DNA of 64,000 nucleotides from Dromaius novaehollandiae (taxonomy: Eukaryota > Chordata > Aves > Casuariiformes > Dromaiidae), in the NCBI RefSeq assembly GCF_036370855.1, contig NC_088102.1, forward strand, positions 35,997,835-36,061,834, written 5' to 3'. Shown here in pieces: positions 51,973-64,000 of this stretch; the stretch's first letter is position 1; the number at the start of each line of letters is the position of its first letter. Both the position numbers and the translations under genes were made by a program. The notes beneath the pieces are model-generated. The model ran no database searches. It had not been told where the DNA came from and saw nothing but the letters and a program-made list of their open reading frames with translations.

Positions 51973-53219
51973 TATTTTTCCACTAGGAAAAAACTTCTGT
52001 AGTCAGAGAACACATCTCACATTGTGCTTTCCTTTAAGATTCTAAGATCCTTATTAAATCTTTCAAATCAAAATTACTGAACTCCAGACCCTAAGAGAAT
52101 TAATGCATTGGGAATTCATACACCTCAAACATATCGGGGAGTGGGATAAATGTACATGAAAGTCGCAAGGTTTTCTAAAACAGGGAGGCAAACAGAGGAA
52201 GACAGAAAAAATTACAAACAGGAAACCACACAAAAAAAGGAAAGGAGAGAAAAGTCTCATAACACACTGAGACTGAAGAAATTATTCGCCACTTACCCCT
52301 TGCACTCTTTTTAAGAAGCTGCACAGGGTTTCCACGATGGCGCAGCATGCCTAAAGAAGTTTCACTCGGGAACAGTAAGTTGTAGAACTTAAATCAGCAC
52401 TCACTCCTTCTGAGCCTGCGATCTGTAGGCTGCAGTGCTTTAGCTTCTCTTGTCAGAGAAACACAGAAAGAACAAACGTGAAAATCCTAACTTTTCTTGA
52501 GTGTGTGGGAAGAACAACTGACAGCACTATTTCCAGCAGTAGCCAATACCTAATACAACCTGAATGGAAACAAGAAACTTCTCAAGCCCACACACCTCTT
52601 CATCCACTGTCTTACAGGAAAGATGTGAACATCTATGAAAGTATCACAGACCATTTGCAAGATGCAAAAAACCAGAGCAAATAAACAAAACCAAATGAAA
52701 CAAGCGTGGAAAAAGCAAAACCAAGACTTGCAAAACAGTTTGAACATTTTTTCGCCCTCCCCAAAAACACAGCGCAAAGTGAAAGGCAGGTATCCTATTC
52801 AGCTGTCTTTGTGGCTTGCGCTTTTTGCATCTGGAATTCCTTGGTCTGTTGACTCTCAGTATTGGCACTCTCGAGATCAGCAATTGTTTTGTTTGACCCA
52901 GTGTATTCAACAATATTTTTGTTAATTTCATTATTTTGCAAAGCACGTTGGGATGTGTTTCATGAAAAAAAATGCACATAGACCTCACCAGTCTGCTATG
53001 ATGAAAGTTTTCTCAGAAGTAAACCTCAAATGCCACTGTCATTGGTTCACTTGCTTTTAAATTACTTCAATAACAACTACAGTATTCCAGCTATTAATAT
53101 AATATTTATTTTGTTCTAACTATCCTTTCTTGAAAAATCGGTTGTATGAAATTTTTACTGTATATTTTAGATCCATGTGGGTTAACTTCTTTTGTCATAT
53201 AAATAGTATAGCTTGTATT

Positions 53220-53235
53220 AGAGAGAGAGAGAGAT
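53220..53235. repeat. (GA)n microsatellite
   Basis: A short run of about seven GA units. Confidence 0.9.
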
Positions 53236-53273
53236 ACACATGCACACACGTTTGTTTATTTATAACTATAAAC

Positions 53274-53329
53274 ACATGCATATGTATAAACAAAGTAAGT
53301 TACATGCATATGTATAAACAAAAAAAGTT
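53274..53329. repeat. 28-bp tandem duplication
   Basis: Copy one at 53274-53301 and copy two at 53302-53329 both begin ACATGCATATGTATAAACAA and end AGTT, with two mismatches. This is a recent local duplication. Confidence 0.92.
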
Positions 53330-55310
53330 ACAAACAGTTGCATGGTTTTATCTACAATTTTAACTCCCGTGGATAAATGACTGTAATACTTACAGATCTG
53401 TAAGCAATTGAATTGTATAAATCTCATCTGCCTATTAACTAGAAGCAGACAATTTGTATTACAGTATTTAACAGTAGTGGAACAGAAATTCAATCTGTAT
53501 TTAAGAAATATCACTTTTCAGTAACTCTAGAGTTGAAATATACAAACAATTAAATACTGAAGATTTCTAGAGCATATAAAACAAGGTAATGATCAGATGA
53601 GAGCTTTGAACATTTGAAACAGTATCCTTTATTTTAGAACTTCAGGGCTCAGGGTCAGCCTCTCTATTCTGGACTTCTGTTCAACCTTGGTGCTATTATG
53701 TAGGTTTATTCTTACCCTTTGTCTGATGCATTTGCTTCCCTGCGTATGGTATTTCACCTTCAGGATAACCAGCACAGCGCAATGGCAAATGCTGCTCTTT
53801 GGCTAGACCTTGTGATGTGCTGAAAAAATGCTCGATTCCATGAGGCATAAGGACAGTTCAAGAATTTTAGGACTTCTGCATTACTTTTAGGCTGGAAGGC
53901 CAAATTTAGGTTTTGGATGAACACTAGATCAGTGTTCTGAACTACTGTTCATGTAGGTAAGCAGTCTTGTTATTACTTGATTTCTTGGCAAAGCACTCAT
54001 TAATAACAGTAGGATTCTAAGCAAAAAAAGCTTATCATATCCATCTGCATTGTAGTACACCACTTCATTGTGTGAGAAAAACTAGGCCATAAATAACAAG
54101 AGAATGAAAAAGAGCAAGTGCCTCTCTAAATTGGATTACTCTGGCTTAGGTCATTTTAATTAGGATGACCTAATTCATTATATATGCAGTTAACAGTTCA
54201 ATGTCCATGCTCATTGTTGTGGCATTTACATGTACATCTTGTCTTCCCAATAGCTATCTATACCTTTCTCTTCTACAGAAAAGTGATTGCAAACAGTTCT
54301 TCACTTCTAGTTACTGTCTAAATCTTGGCTATTATTTCTATTTAGAATCTCCTATCCATTTATATAGCCGTAATCCTTGTTCAGGCTCTTGCAACTCCAG
54401 TCTTAATTAATGCAGTATTCTCTTACTGTAACGAGAAAGGCAGTTTTGCCCTTGTTGGAATGCTGTTGCAGAGATCATTTCCCAAGGCATCGTTTTGATC
54501 ATGTCACTGTAGATTTGTTGAGTATCTCCACTGACACTCTCTTTTGAATAGTTTGTCATGATTTTCAAGGTTCTTCATAGCATATCTTTGCCCTGCTAAT
54601 CATTTCTTCTTCTCTGTTGAAATGACCATTCCAATCTCTGATTAGCTCAGGGTAACAATTTTGAAACATGCACACTAATGCTGTTCTCAGAAACATCTAC
54701 AAAAGAAGCAAATTCTTTCTATCTTAAATTTACGTGATGTTAACAAAAAATTTGATGCTATTCAGAATATAGCAGTCTTCAGACAGTTGCCTACCATGCT
54801 GACCAAGATGCTTCCAGTTTCTGTACTCCCCCAACGGTCAGCTACTAGACAAAATTATTATTTTATACTAAACATGTAAATGTTTTCTGTTCTGACTGTA
54901 TAGAAACTGGCACGAAGATCCCTAACGGTCCACAGTAATGTTTCCCAGTCTCTCAGTCTAGGGTAATACAACAATAGGGTAAAACACAGAGAAAATGATA
55001 ATATAATGTACAGATTTTTTTTCCTTAGAAAATGAAGCTCAAATATTAGACAGGAAAGGTACATACTTATGAGATACTATTTTAACTATTCATTTGACAT
55101 TATTTCATGGGTTATTAAAAGTCATTTAAGAGCTTTTCAGTATCTCATATTTGGAAATATGATAGGTTGTCAAAAGTAGCCTCAGAACTAAAGAAAATCT
55201 ACATCCACACTAGTGTGTGCAAACTGTTTCAGACACAAACAAAATCAACATTTATTAAAATACCTTTAACAAATTTACATCTGTAAGCCATATATTTTAA
55301 TTCTTTGCAG

Positions 55311-55382
55311 CTCCCCAGAACAGAGTCTATTTTTTTAACAAGCGCAGTGGAACTGCACTATTAGCTGTATCAGTAAAGCAGA
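55311..55382 (+). other. Candidate unassigned exon, 72 nt
   Basis: A pyrimidine-rich acceptor (tttaattctttgcag) and a consensus donor (gtaagt at 55383) bracket 72 nt. One frame stays open through the exon (PQNRVYFFNKRSGTALLAVS then VKQ), with equal phase at both ends. I do not recognise the peptide. It could be an exon of a non-coding RNA, an unannotated gene, or a chance pseudo-exon; no partner exon was found. Confidence 0.25.
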
Positions 55383-58300
55383 GTAAGTAAAACATGTTAC
55401 CTAGATAGAATTATTTAAACAGAGAAACCTACAGTATTTAACAATGTAGTTTACATACAAAAATACAATTGATAAGATGAACAAAAATACTGAGGAGGAA
55501 AATATAGTCTTTTATTTACAGAGAATGGTTCCTTAAGAATTTAGTTTAAAAATAAATACTCCATTCCATTCCAGTATCTTTTTACAAAGTTAATCATATG
55601 CACATCTTGTTTTTTGAGAAAATTAAACTTTCAGACACATAGTAGAAACATATATATAATATATTATTGTTACAATGTGAAGGGGAAAAAAAGCACCTGA
55701 ATCTAATTAGCTTATTCTTTTTGGACATTTATAATATATTTAGTCAAGAACTACCCAAAGGAGTTTGATTCCTGAAAATAAAATACTAAATCATACTAAT
55801 ATTCCATTATTTATGCCATACATTTTGTGGGATGAGGAGTGCAAGCTTGAGCCCCAATTCAAATGACAGCATATATATTACTCTTGAGTGTATGTGGTAA
55901 AATTTAGGCAAAACTTTGATTTTATTAAAGCAAATCTGATACAGACATGAGAAACTAATCCCTGTTATGTCTGTGAAACTTGCTAGGTACACACAGAATA
56001 TTAATAGCACTTCTAGAGAATTTGCCATTTTGCTACATCTTCAAAGAGAAGTCAAATGGCCAAAGAGGCCCATATTTTGATGTTCTTGAGTCATATGGAG
56101 AGAGGAGAGGAAAGAGTACCAACAGCAAAATGTTCAACAGTGCAACTATTCAGCTCCAATTGATTGGAAAGGAAAACAAAAAACATTTTCAAAATAGCTA
56201 AATAAAAGTTGAAAATCATACTATAATCCTACTAAAAACATTTTCTAGAGGCCAACTCATTCCTCCCAAAATAATCTTTCTCCGTTTTTCCTTCATGTAA
56301 CCTTTGAACATGGCTAAGCTTTTAGCTTTATACTTCAGAGAGCAATAGCTGAGTGTTATTATATACAAAATGACAGGATACCTTTTCAAAATCAAAATGT
56401 AGAAGTCTAATTCACCTTTTGAAAGCAACCTGGGCATTTTGAAGCCTAAGCCCTACTGAATGGTTCCAATGTGCATAAATTACTTTTGAAAATTGGATGT
56501 AGCCTTCCTGTGTTGCCCCAGATGATGTTAAAATTTTACTAATTCTGCTCCCACATATATATAGCTCTCTTGTAATTATTTTGGATGGGGCAGCTTTTGT
56601 TTTTGAAGCTGACAGACCTGAAAAATGGAGTGTCATTATAATCGATATATATTTACAAAAGGCTGTAAAAATAATTCTGTTTCTCATGGGCAACTTACTG
56701 TCAGTCATCATGAGAATTATTCTTTTTTTCCTGAATGCCTCATTGCCTCTATGCCAGATGGTATGTTGGAGAGTGAAATATAATAAATAAATAAGAATTA
56801 GAAAAAAGATATTTCATACTCCACCTGTTCTTTCAGTTGTCACCATTGAGACGTGCACAGCATCAGACCCTAAATCCCCCTAACCCACCCACAAAAAGCT
56901 GGAACAATTTTATTGCCAATGAAATAATATAAAGCTCATTGTTTAGCAACTCTTGGTGGAATCAACTGTTTCAAGGATTTCTTTTTCTTTTGAATTACGA
57001 TTCTTTTTGGTGTTGAAAAATATGCCCAACTGTAGCCGGACAAATATATTCAGCCTAGCAACAAAGAAATTTAATTTAAGTATTTGTTCTTCAGGAATGT
57101 TTGCTATTCACACTTGAAAGAGGCATTTTATGGGGTACCAATTTGTCTGGGCAGTCACAGCCTTGCGGAGGGCTCCTACAATGAAAGAGTACTTTTAGCA
57201 AGTCTCCGTATGTAGTCCTTATCCAACTCCATCTCACAGTTCATGAGCTCTCTCTTCCTTTGCAACAGAAATCAGTGACATTAGAAAACCAGTGCAATAT
57301 GACAAGAATTCATTTCATTCGACATGTCTTCTCTGAACTTGACACCTGAAAATCTGTTAAATCTCCCTCTCGAGTCTCTCTCTTTTTCAAGCTATATGCA
57401 GATAAATATTTGTTGTTCAGGCTACAGTAGCTAGCAGTAGGACCTGCTGCACATGCACAGTAGATGCTTGTCCAAGATAAGCTGGCTTGATTATCTGATA
57501 CAGTATAATCGCTTATTTAAAACAAACAAAAAATCCCCCAACCCTTCAACAGGAAGTGAGGACTTCCTAAATATGAAAATCCACTAGAAAGAAATAGTGA
57601 CCTTTATATCATTTTAAAGGCCTTTTTTCCCAACTTTTTTGCTTTCAGGTATGTTACAGAGTCTTTTGGCCCCTGGATAAGTCATGGAAAATAGGTATAA
57701 AACATGCCAGAAGACTTGGATATGATTCTCATATCGCACATATTTCTGGTCTCAAAGAGAGCAAAAGCCTTGATTATATAACTAAATGCACAAGTTCTGT
57801 CTCTTAGAGAGGCTTTATGTCAAATTCTAAGGAACAGAAATGCATGGTAACGTATTGATTGTCTGATTCTTTGAAACTGAGAGTTGTGGTCAGCTTAGGT
57901 GAATTACTGAGGTTAACTCACGTTCAGTAAAGTCTGAGTAAGCCTTCACTGCGGCTTGGAAGCTAAATGACTTCTCCTCACCCAGTAGTTGAGCTTTTTT
58001 TTGACCTTTAGCAAACAGTTTGTCAAACATGTGAATTTACTGTCAATAAAAGAGAGAGAGTGGGGAACTCTATGAATTGCCAAGAAAAAAGGATGATAGA
58101 GCAGGAGCTCTGCATGCTAGTTTGTTGAATTTGAACATTACGGGGAATCTCTAAGAAAGGAGATTCATACCTGAACCCTCCAATTTCTTCACAGAAACAC
58201 ACTGGACTGTAACATAAAGTGAATGACTGGAATGAATGAAGGAACCAGAAAAACTACTAGTTTATGATTAGGCAAGGCTCAGAACCCAGATGACGAAGCA

Positions 58301-59486
58301 GCTAAATTACTTTTTACCTCAACGAAAATACTAGGGTTATTGGCAGGACACCACCGGGAAACTTGAAATGCAACAGCCTGTTTGCACCTTGTTAATGGAT
58401 CGTTCTTTTAACAGTTTTCATGGTAGTCAGCCTTTCAGTGATCACAGCACAGTAAAACAGTATGAAAATATAAAGGCTCCTGTTAAGATTAAATTATCAT
58501 ATAAGCAACAAAAACAAAAATACAGGCACAGAATTAAGTTGACATAAGAACACAGAATTTTTGAAATATATAGAGTCTAATTAAAAGGTATATACAATAA
58601 TTATACAAAATTTCTGCTATTTTGAAAGAGCCTGTTAGTTTGTACTTTAATCTGGAGATAAAACTATGATCTCTTCTCTTCCCTCTTCGATAATGTACAG
58701 TCCTGACTGTATTTTCCAAAGTCTCCTTTCCAGGAGTCCCTGGGGCAATCGTGGCTCGGGGAATCCAAGTGCAGCATCACAACACAGAAGCCGTGCTTTA
58801 AGGAATCAGTGGATAATGGCAAAGATTGCTTGCAAACAGCCTTGTCTTCCAGCCTCCAAAAACTCTCAGAGCTCCAATATTTACCTCATAGGGTGAAATT
58901 CATCCACCTTGAACAAAGTTTGCATAATTGGACTTTGTGCAGGGCACCAAGCAGAGCTTATTGGTGGAAACAATTCCTTCTCAAAAATCACAAGAAGACT
59001 GGGATGTTGCAATGCAGCCTATATCTAGACCTAAGGCGAGAATAGTAGTACTGGCCTTTTGGAGTAGAAAAGAAATCTGTTGTTTCCCTTTCTCTATGTT
59101 GGCTTGCTTTTACATGGCGGGTAGTCTTTTATTACATTCCAAGAACACACACACTTTTGCGAGCAGGTCTAGGTAAACCTACGTGGTAAGAGTAAACAGG
59201 ATAGTATACAGGACCCCGTAGCAGACAAGCATTTTTAAAACTAGTTAAAAATGAGTGAGACCATTTTTTTTAATGAAAAACTAGTTTTAAAATGGTTCAT
59301 TAGACACTCTAGTGACATCTGTTTATACCAAAAATGTACAATTTTCTCCAGTGCTGTTTTTCCCCTCAAATATACCAAAAATGTTGTAGAGTATATGCAT
59401 ACCACATTTTCAATAAGTGAAAAAAACTAATAATAATTTTAGTAATGTTTCCAAGAAGCAGATTTTTGGAAATTAAAAAAATTGCA

Positions 59487-59538
59487 AAAGAAAAAAAAAG
59501 AGGGGGGAAGAGAGAGAGAGAAAGAAAGAAAAGAAAGA
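59487..59538. repeat. Purine-rich low-complexity tract
   Basis: A/G-only stretch with A9, G6, (GA)n and AAAG units. Confidence 0.9.
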
Positions 59539-60239
59539 CTGGTCTTTCAAGTATTTTGGACAAAAGATTGCAAAAATAATTACTTTTGAACAGCTCTATC
59601 AATTTTGCTCGCATGTTTTGAACTTCAGATCTCTGACATAATTGCACAAAATTGTTACAGTTTAAACCCTATTGTGTGTTGGAAAAGTCTGGTTATGATA
59701 TTAGCAGGCCATACGTAACAATTCACCAGTAGGACAAACTGTTGCATAAATTTTGCATCACATAAGCTGTAGCCACGGTAAATGCCTTGGCATATGCTCA
59801 AAATCTTCAACCAATGCTAGGAAACCAGGGTTTCCATGTTGAATCACATTGTGAAATCTTATATGCCAGTTTTCCCAGAGCTAGCGTGGGGATCTCCAAA
59901 ACAGTGTTGCATTCCTCAGCATATAAGTTCGCCATAATGCAGCACGAGATGCAATAGACAGGTATTAATTAATTAATAATTTGAAATACAAATACCTTTA
60001 TGTTTAACATTTCAGAATAATTTCTTGCATTATGTTCTACACCACACTATTTGTGACATTTTAAATTAAGAATCACAACAAAGAGCTCATCTAGCTTGGA
60101 TAAGAACTTTTCACTAAAGATGGGAAAGAAATTATTATATTAGGGTTTTTTTAAGCTTTATAAAAACTGATCTAAAATGACATACTTTTAGAATTTTATG
60201 TCTAGAGGGATCACGTGAACTGGTAAGTCAGAGGTACAG

Positions 60240-60585
60240 AATGCCATTTAGGTACATCTGAACTGAGTCCAATAAGCTGTATTAGACACAAACCTTTCAG
60301 AAAGCTGTTCCATCCTGACTTGAAAGCATCAGAATTGGGGAATCCACAACTACCTTTGTTAACATCTTCCAGTGGTTAACCAGCATCATTACTAATAGTT
60401 TGGAATTTATTCCTATTTTTAATTTGTCTGGTTTTAATTTTCAGACTTTTTTGTGTGGTATTTTTCCTTGCTGGCTTAAGGAGTTTTTTACTTCCTAATA
60501 TTTTCTTTCTTGGAAGCAACTTATTCATTATGATCAAGTTACTTTTTGTGTTTTCTTTTTATTTCCTTTACATTTATATGCAAAT
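60240..60585 (-). mobile_element. Degenerate CR1/L3-like LINE fragment, antisense
   Basis: Read on the + strand, the order of landmarks is CTTGAAAGCATC, GGGGAATCCACAACTACC, CTTCCAGTGGTTAACCA, TTTTACTTCCTAATATTTT, TTCTTTCTTGG and TTATGATCAAGTTAC. These match the reverse complement of the 3' end of CR1/L3 elements, where the same series surrounds the FRLRRWNRLP-type reverse transcriptase end. The fragment is heavily diverged, truncated and carries no intact frame, so it is an old, inactive insertion. The terminal ATTCTATG repeats are not visible. Confidence 0.72.
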
Positions 60586-60676
60586 AGGTAGGCTTATCTT
60601 CCAAAGAAGAATGCCATAGAGAACTCTCCAGACTGCAAATCCTGAAATCCACTAACAGGCACTAACGAATTCCAAA

Positions 60677-60719
60677 GAAACGAAACAAAACAAAACAAAA
60701 CAAAACAAAACAAAACAAA
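60677..60719. repeat. (CAAAA)n microsatellite
   Basis: About seven tandem CAAAA units, preceded by two GAAAC-like units. Confidence 0.95.
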
Positions 60720-61949
60720 GAGATCCATAACAAAATTGAGCAAGATCCAGACAAGGCCAAGAATGAATAAAAACTAGGGTGGATATGATTTTCTAAAATT
60801 ATAAGCTTAGAGTGGTGCTTAAACACAAATTATGGAGTTGGACTTTCAAAAACACAGCAATGATGTAATGAGATGAATATTTCTAACTTGTTTGAGTATT
60901 TCTGCCATTCCTCACCCACACAAGATTAAGGCATTCATTTTTAAGATACTGACCTAAAGCAATGAAGAAATGGCATTACTAAGTAAGTAAATACACAGTC
61001 TGTTCTCAGTATTCTTCCACAGGAAAGATGTTTAGTGGTAAGAAAAAAATTGCTATTGATTTACTTGAAAATAGGCAATTTTCCTAATTACTTAGGACAC
61101 TAAGTATGCTGTGCATCAGACAACAAACCATTTTTTTTCACATTTCATGTAGGAATCAGCTAGACTGATCAGATATATCTTGGCTGTTTAAGCTTGGTTG
61201 GAGGAGATTATCCTCAGCAATTCAGAAAGGTTGAAATCCTATATAAACTTTAGCCTTCACAGAACTGCTTAAAATATTCTGTTATTTTTCTCTCTGCTTT
61301 CTGAACCTTCCAGCCACTGTACTTTAATTTCTCACATGCACAGAAACTGAAGATCATACAGTTTCTGTTTTGGTGCAAAAAGATTCTAATTTAAATACAT
61401 AAATACAATATTATTCAACTGATAAATTTATAACTCTACAATAAGTCACACATAGGTTAGTCAAGGCAAATCATCTGTATAGTTTTCATAGATTAATGAA
61501 ACTTCATGAAAATATAATTCATACTGTTAAATATCTCCAAGGTACTAATAGATGCTTCATTTCAACATCAGTAAGTGACAGTATTGTAAATAAGTTCAAG
61601 AGTGGTCCACAGATTATTGAGACTTACGCATCTATATTGAATTTTTCCTAATAATCCAATTTATAAATATGCAATGTATACCATTTTCTCAAGTAGTAAG
61701 TACTTCCTGCACAATATACTTTTTTAACAATGCTTTGCTTTACAGACTTTGAAAAGCTTGGCAATAATAACAGAGTTTTTTTTTAAAAAGCTACATCTAT
61801 TGTGTACTCACAGAAGTAACTTCTGTGTAGTGTGACGGTAATTTAAATGAACTAGCCTGAAAAATGGTAACTGTCCAGCTATGGTTGCTTGGCTTAATTT
61901 AGTCCACTGTTTACATTTATTTCCTTGACAGCAATGTAGACATGTGCCA

Positions 61950-62017
61950 AAGACTTCTCTTCCCTTTCACTTTGTTCTTTCTTTTCCCTTTCTCTCTCCC
62001 TTTTCCTCCTCCCCAGA
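61950..62017. repeat. Pyrimidine-rich tract
   Basis: An almost purely C/T stretch ending CTCCTCCCCAG. It looks like a splice acceptor tract, but no coding frame or donor that I trust follows. Confidence 0.7.
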
Positions 62018-64000
62018 TCAGAAACCTCAGGGTAAAGTCAGGCCCTATACCAAATCTAAGCTTAAAACGTAAATCTTAGTGATACTGTATCCCCATATGA
62101 GTGCTTGCTGGTGCCCACATACTATAGCTGCAGCATCTAAATATTTCATAATTAAACAGCTGACATATTTTAGCTGTTAATATCACTTCTCTAATAATTT
62201 AATTAAGGTCAGCAGGTCTACCATTATTTAACAGCTGCAGGACACTTGTAAGTACCAGTTGGGTATAAGTGTGATATTTAGCTGATCCAATACTCTTCAA
62301 ATCCTGAGTAAGAGAATGAATCAAATGCTCTAGGTGATTTTTTTTTCTATTTCAGTAGAAGATTTAAGTCATGGGTGAAACTAATCAGAATCTCACTCTT
62401 GAGGAGAAAATCATTTGAATTGGAGGTGAGGGAGAAACACTGTCTCTAGGCTACCTGAGTTTCTGAGACTGCTGAAAAATACACTAAGTTCTCAAAATTG
62501 AAAATTGATATTCTGGAAAAGAATTATAAGTCTGATCAATCAATGCTTTACATCAATAATTTTAATTGTAATCCCTTTTTGTGTACATTATTCAACACTT
62601 CTAAATGAAAAGTCAATTGGAACTGAAAAATGAAACTTTGTATTAAGAAATTTTGAAACAGGATATATCAAAATTTTAAAGCCTTTTTCACATAATATAC
62701 TTTTCACGAGAATTTTCAAGACCAATCCTTTCTCACAAACAGTACTAGTTTTGTTGACTGATTTTTCAAGTAAGAACAGTTCATTGAAAAATTCCCAATC
62801 AACTCAAATGGCAATATACACTATCTTCATAGTAGGTAGAAAACCATATGAAAGCTCTACTTAAAGACTCATCGGAACTGTCTTGCTTACTTTTATTCTT
62901 TGGCTTGTATAAGCATTATTGCTCCTGTTGTTTATCACTAACAATGTTAGAAATAAATGTACTTTACACATTTGTTGGAAGACTGAAAGCTTAGATCTTT
63001 GGAATTTACTTTTCTTCAATGGGAATACCTAGCAAACTTTTTTCCCCACAAATATCCTCATTAATCATGAAAAACAAAAATGAAACTACAAGTTAGTTTA
63101 TATTTGCTGGTCTGCTATTGACTGCTTTCATATGAACTATGCTTACAAATCTCAAATGTTTCTGTAGCAGTTAGAAACTCTAAAACGTACAGGGCAAACC
63201 TGATTCCCTTATTTTTATTTATGCAGGAATGACAGAAATAACTATGTAAGAAACCTGCAACATATGAAATCTTCAAGTTACATTCACGAATGGGGTCTCC
63301 AAACTGTGGTTTTCTTTAATAAGCATACATTTCTAGTGCCGACTTTACCCTACGTCTTATCACAGATTCTCTAATTTGCTATATGGATAACCCATAACGT
63401 TACTTTCATGTATATTCTTTCCATCTACTAAAGCAAAGGATTAATGCCTTCTCCCCATTATATTTTTGTACTTTTTTGCTTCACCTAACTTCTCTATTGC
63501 TCACAAAATTCAGACACCCTTATCATAAGAAAGGGAATTTCTTCCTTATGAACAGCAATCAGAAGCATGTTTTCTCCAGTTTGTTGTTCCTATTTATAGG
63601 TCATTACTGTATTTGTATTTGAGTCACTTTTCTGTTTTACCTTAAACTAATTCCTGCTGCAAGACATCTCCTTGCATCTGAATCCTTAAAATGCAGTCAA
63701 AATCTTCAAGTAACAGTGGATATTCTCTAGGCTTTTTCAGGATCTAAATGTTACTTTACACGCAATGGTTATAATGTTCCAAGATGACAGCAAGATTCTC
63801 TTATTTCTTCCTTGACACTTAATTCATACAAAACCAGGGAGACAAGAGTGGGCTGCAAAATATGTTCTAGAGTGAGATATTCAGTTTAAAAGAAAGCTGT
63901 CAATAGACTTGAAAGCCCGAGATGTAATGGTCAACGTATGACTTTAGGGAGATACATTATTGTATTTTAGTTCAATGAAAAATGACTAATAAATACATTA

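Larger units (their letters stand above)
43355..64000. other. Region downstream of GREM1; no supported gene
   Basis: About 20.6 kb of AT-rich sequence. By conserved synteny the next gene should be FMN1 on the minus strand, and in mammals GREM1 limb enhancers lie in this interval and in FMN1 introns. I looked for formin FH2 or C-terminal exons on the minus strand and recognised none, so the formin gene probably ends beyond 64000. Contents noted: microsatellites, a CR1/L3-like LINE fragment (60240-60585), a candidate exon (55311-55382), a candidate antisense frame (44368-44556), and stretches that look like conserved non-coding DNA (56575-56760, 59690-59960). Confidence 0.65.

Noticed and set aside
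43355-64000. Minus-strand FMN1 coding exons expected by synteny
   Set aside because: No formin FH2 or C-terminal sequence was recognised in any minus-strand frame; short exons could have been missed.
1-64000. tRNA, rRNA, CRISPR, endogenous retrovirus or mitochondrial insertion
   Set aside because: No cloverleaf boxes, repeat-spacer arrays, LTR pairs, retroviral frames or mitochondrial genes were seen by eye.

Overview
The window is vertebrate nuclear DNA, most likely from a bird or at least a sauropsid. Two genes are recognised, both on the + strand and in the conserved order SCG5 - GREM1. SCG5 encodes the neuroendocrine chaperone 7B2 and GREM1 encodes the secreted BMP antagonist gremlin-1. 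The avian/sauropsid call rests on the gremlin-1 protein (184 residues, bird-like N-terminal region), compact introns, low repeat content, and decayed sauropsid-type repeats including a CR1/L3-like LINE fragment. I cannot name the species.

Layout: positions 1-16425 hold the 3' part of SCG5. Four coding exons (2571-2720, 5667-5779, 11542-11595, 15492-15587) encode about the last 137 residues, and the 5' exons lie left of the window. Positions 16430-31560 are intergenic with no supported gene. Positions 31567-34330 form a large two-lobed CpG island around the GREM1 promoter and its non-coding first exon, which ends at a donor at 32952/32953. After an intron of about 6.7 kb, one exon (from 39636) carries the whole gremlin-1 coding sequence at 39637-40191. 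It is followed by a long 3' UTR of about 3.1 kb ending near an AATAAA cluster at 43325-43334. This UTR contains an unusual CpG-rich block at about 41585-42130. Positions 43355-64000 are non-coding as far as I can see. By synteny this should be the interval before the 3' end of FMN1 (formin-1, opposite strand), but I found no formin exon.

The two genes do not act in one pathway. 7B2 assists and then inhibits prohormone convertase 2 in the regulated secretory pathway; gremlin-1 binds BMP2/4/7 outside the cell. Their link is regulatory. In mammals, GREM1 enhancers lie in and around SCG5 and FMN1, and a duplication from the 3' end of SCG5 to upstream of GREM1 causes hereditary mixed polyposis in people. 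This window is the orthologous interval.

The points most worth a second look are an upstream ORF in GREM1 exon 1, the CpG-rich block in the GREM1 3' UTR, a CA/TA microsatellite just before the last SCG5 splice acceptor, an unexplained well-spliced-looking 72-nt candidate exon at 55311-55382, and a set of decayed palindromic repeats. No strong evidence for a wholly new system was found.
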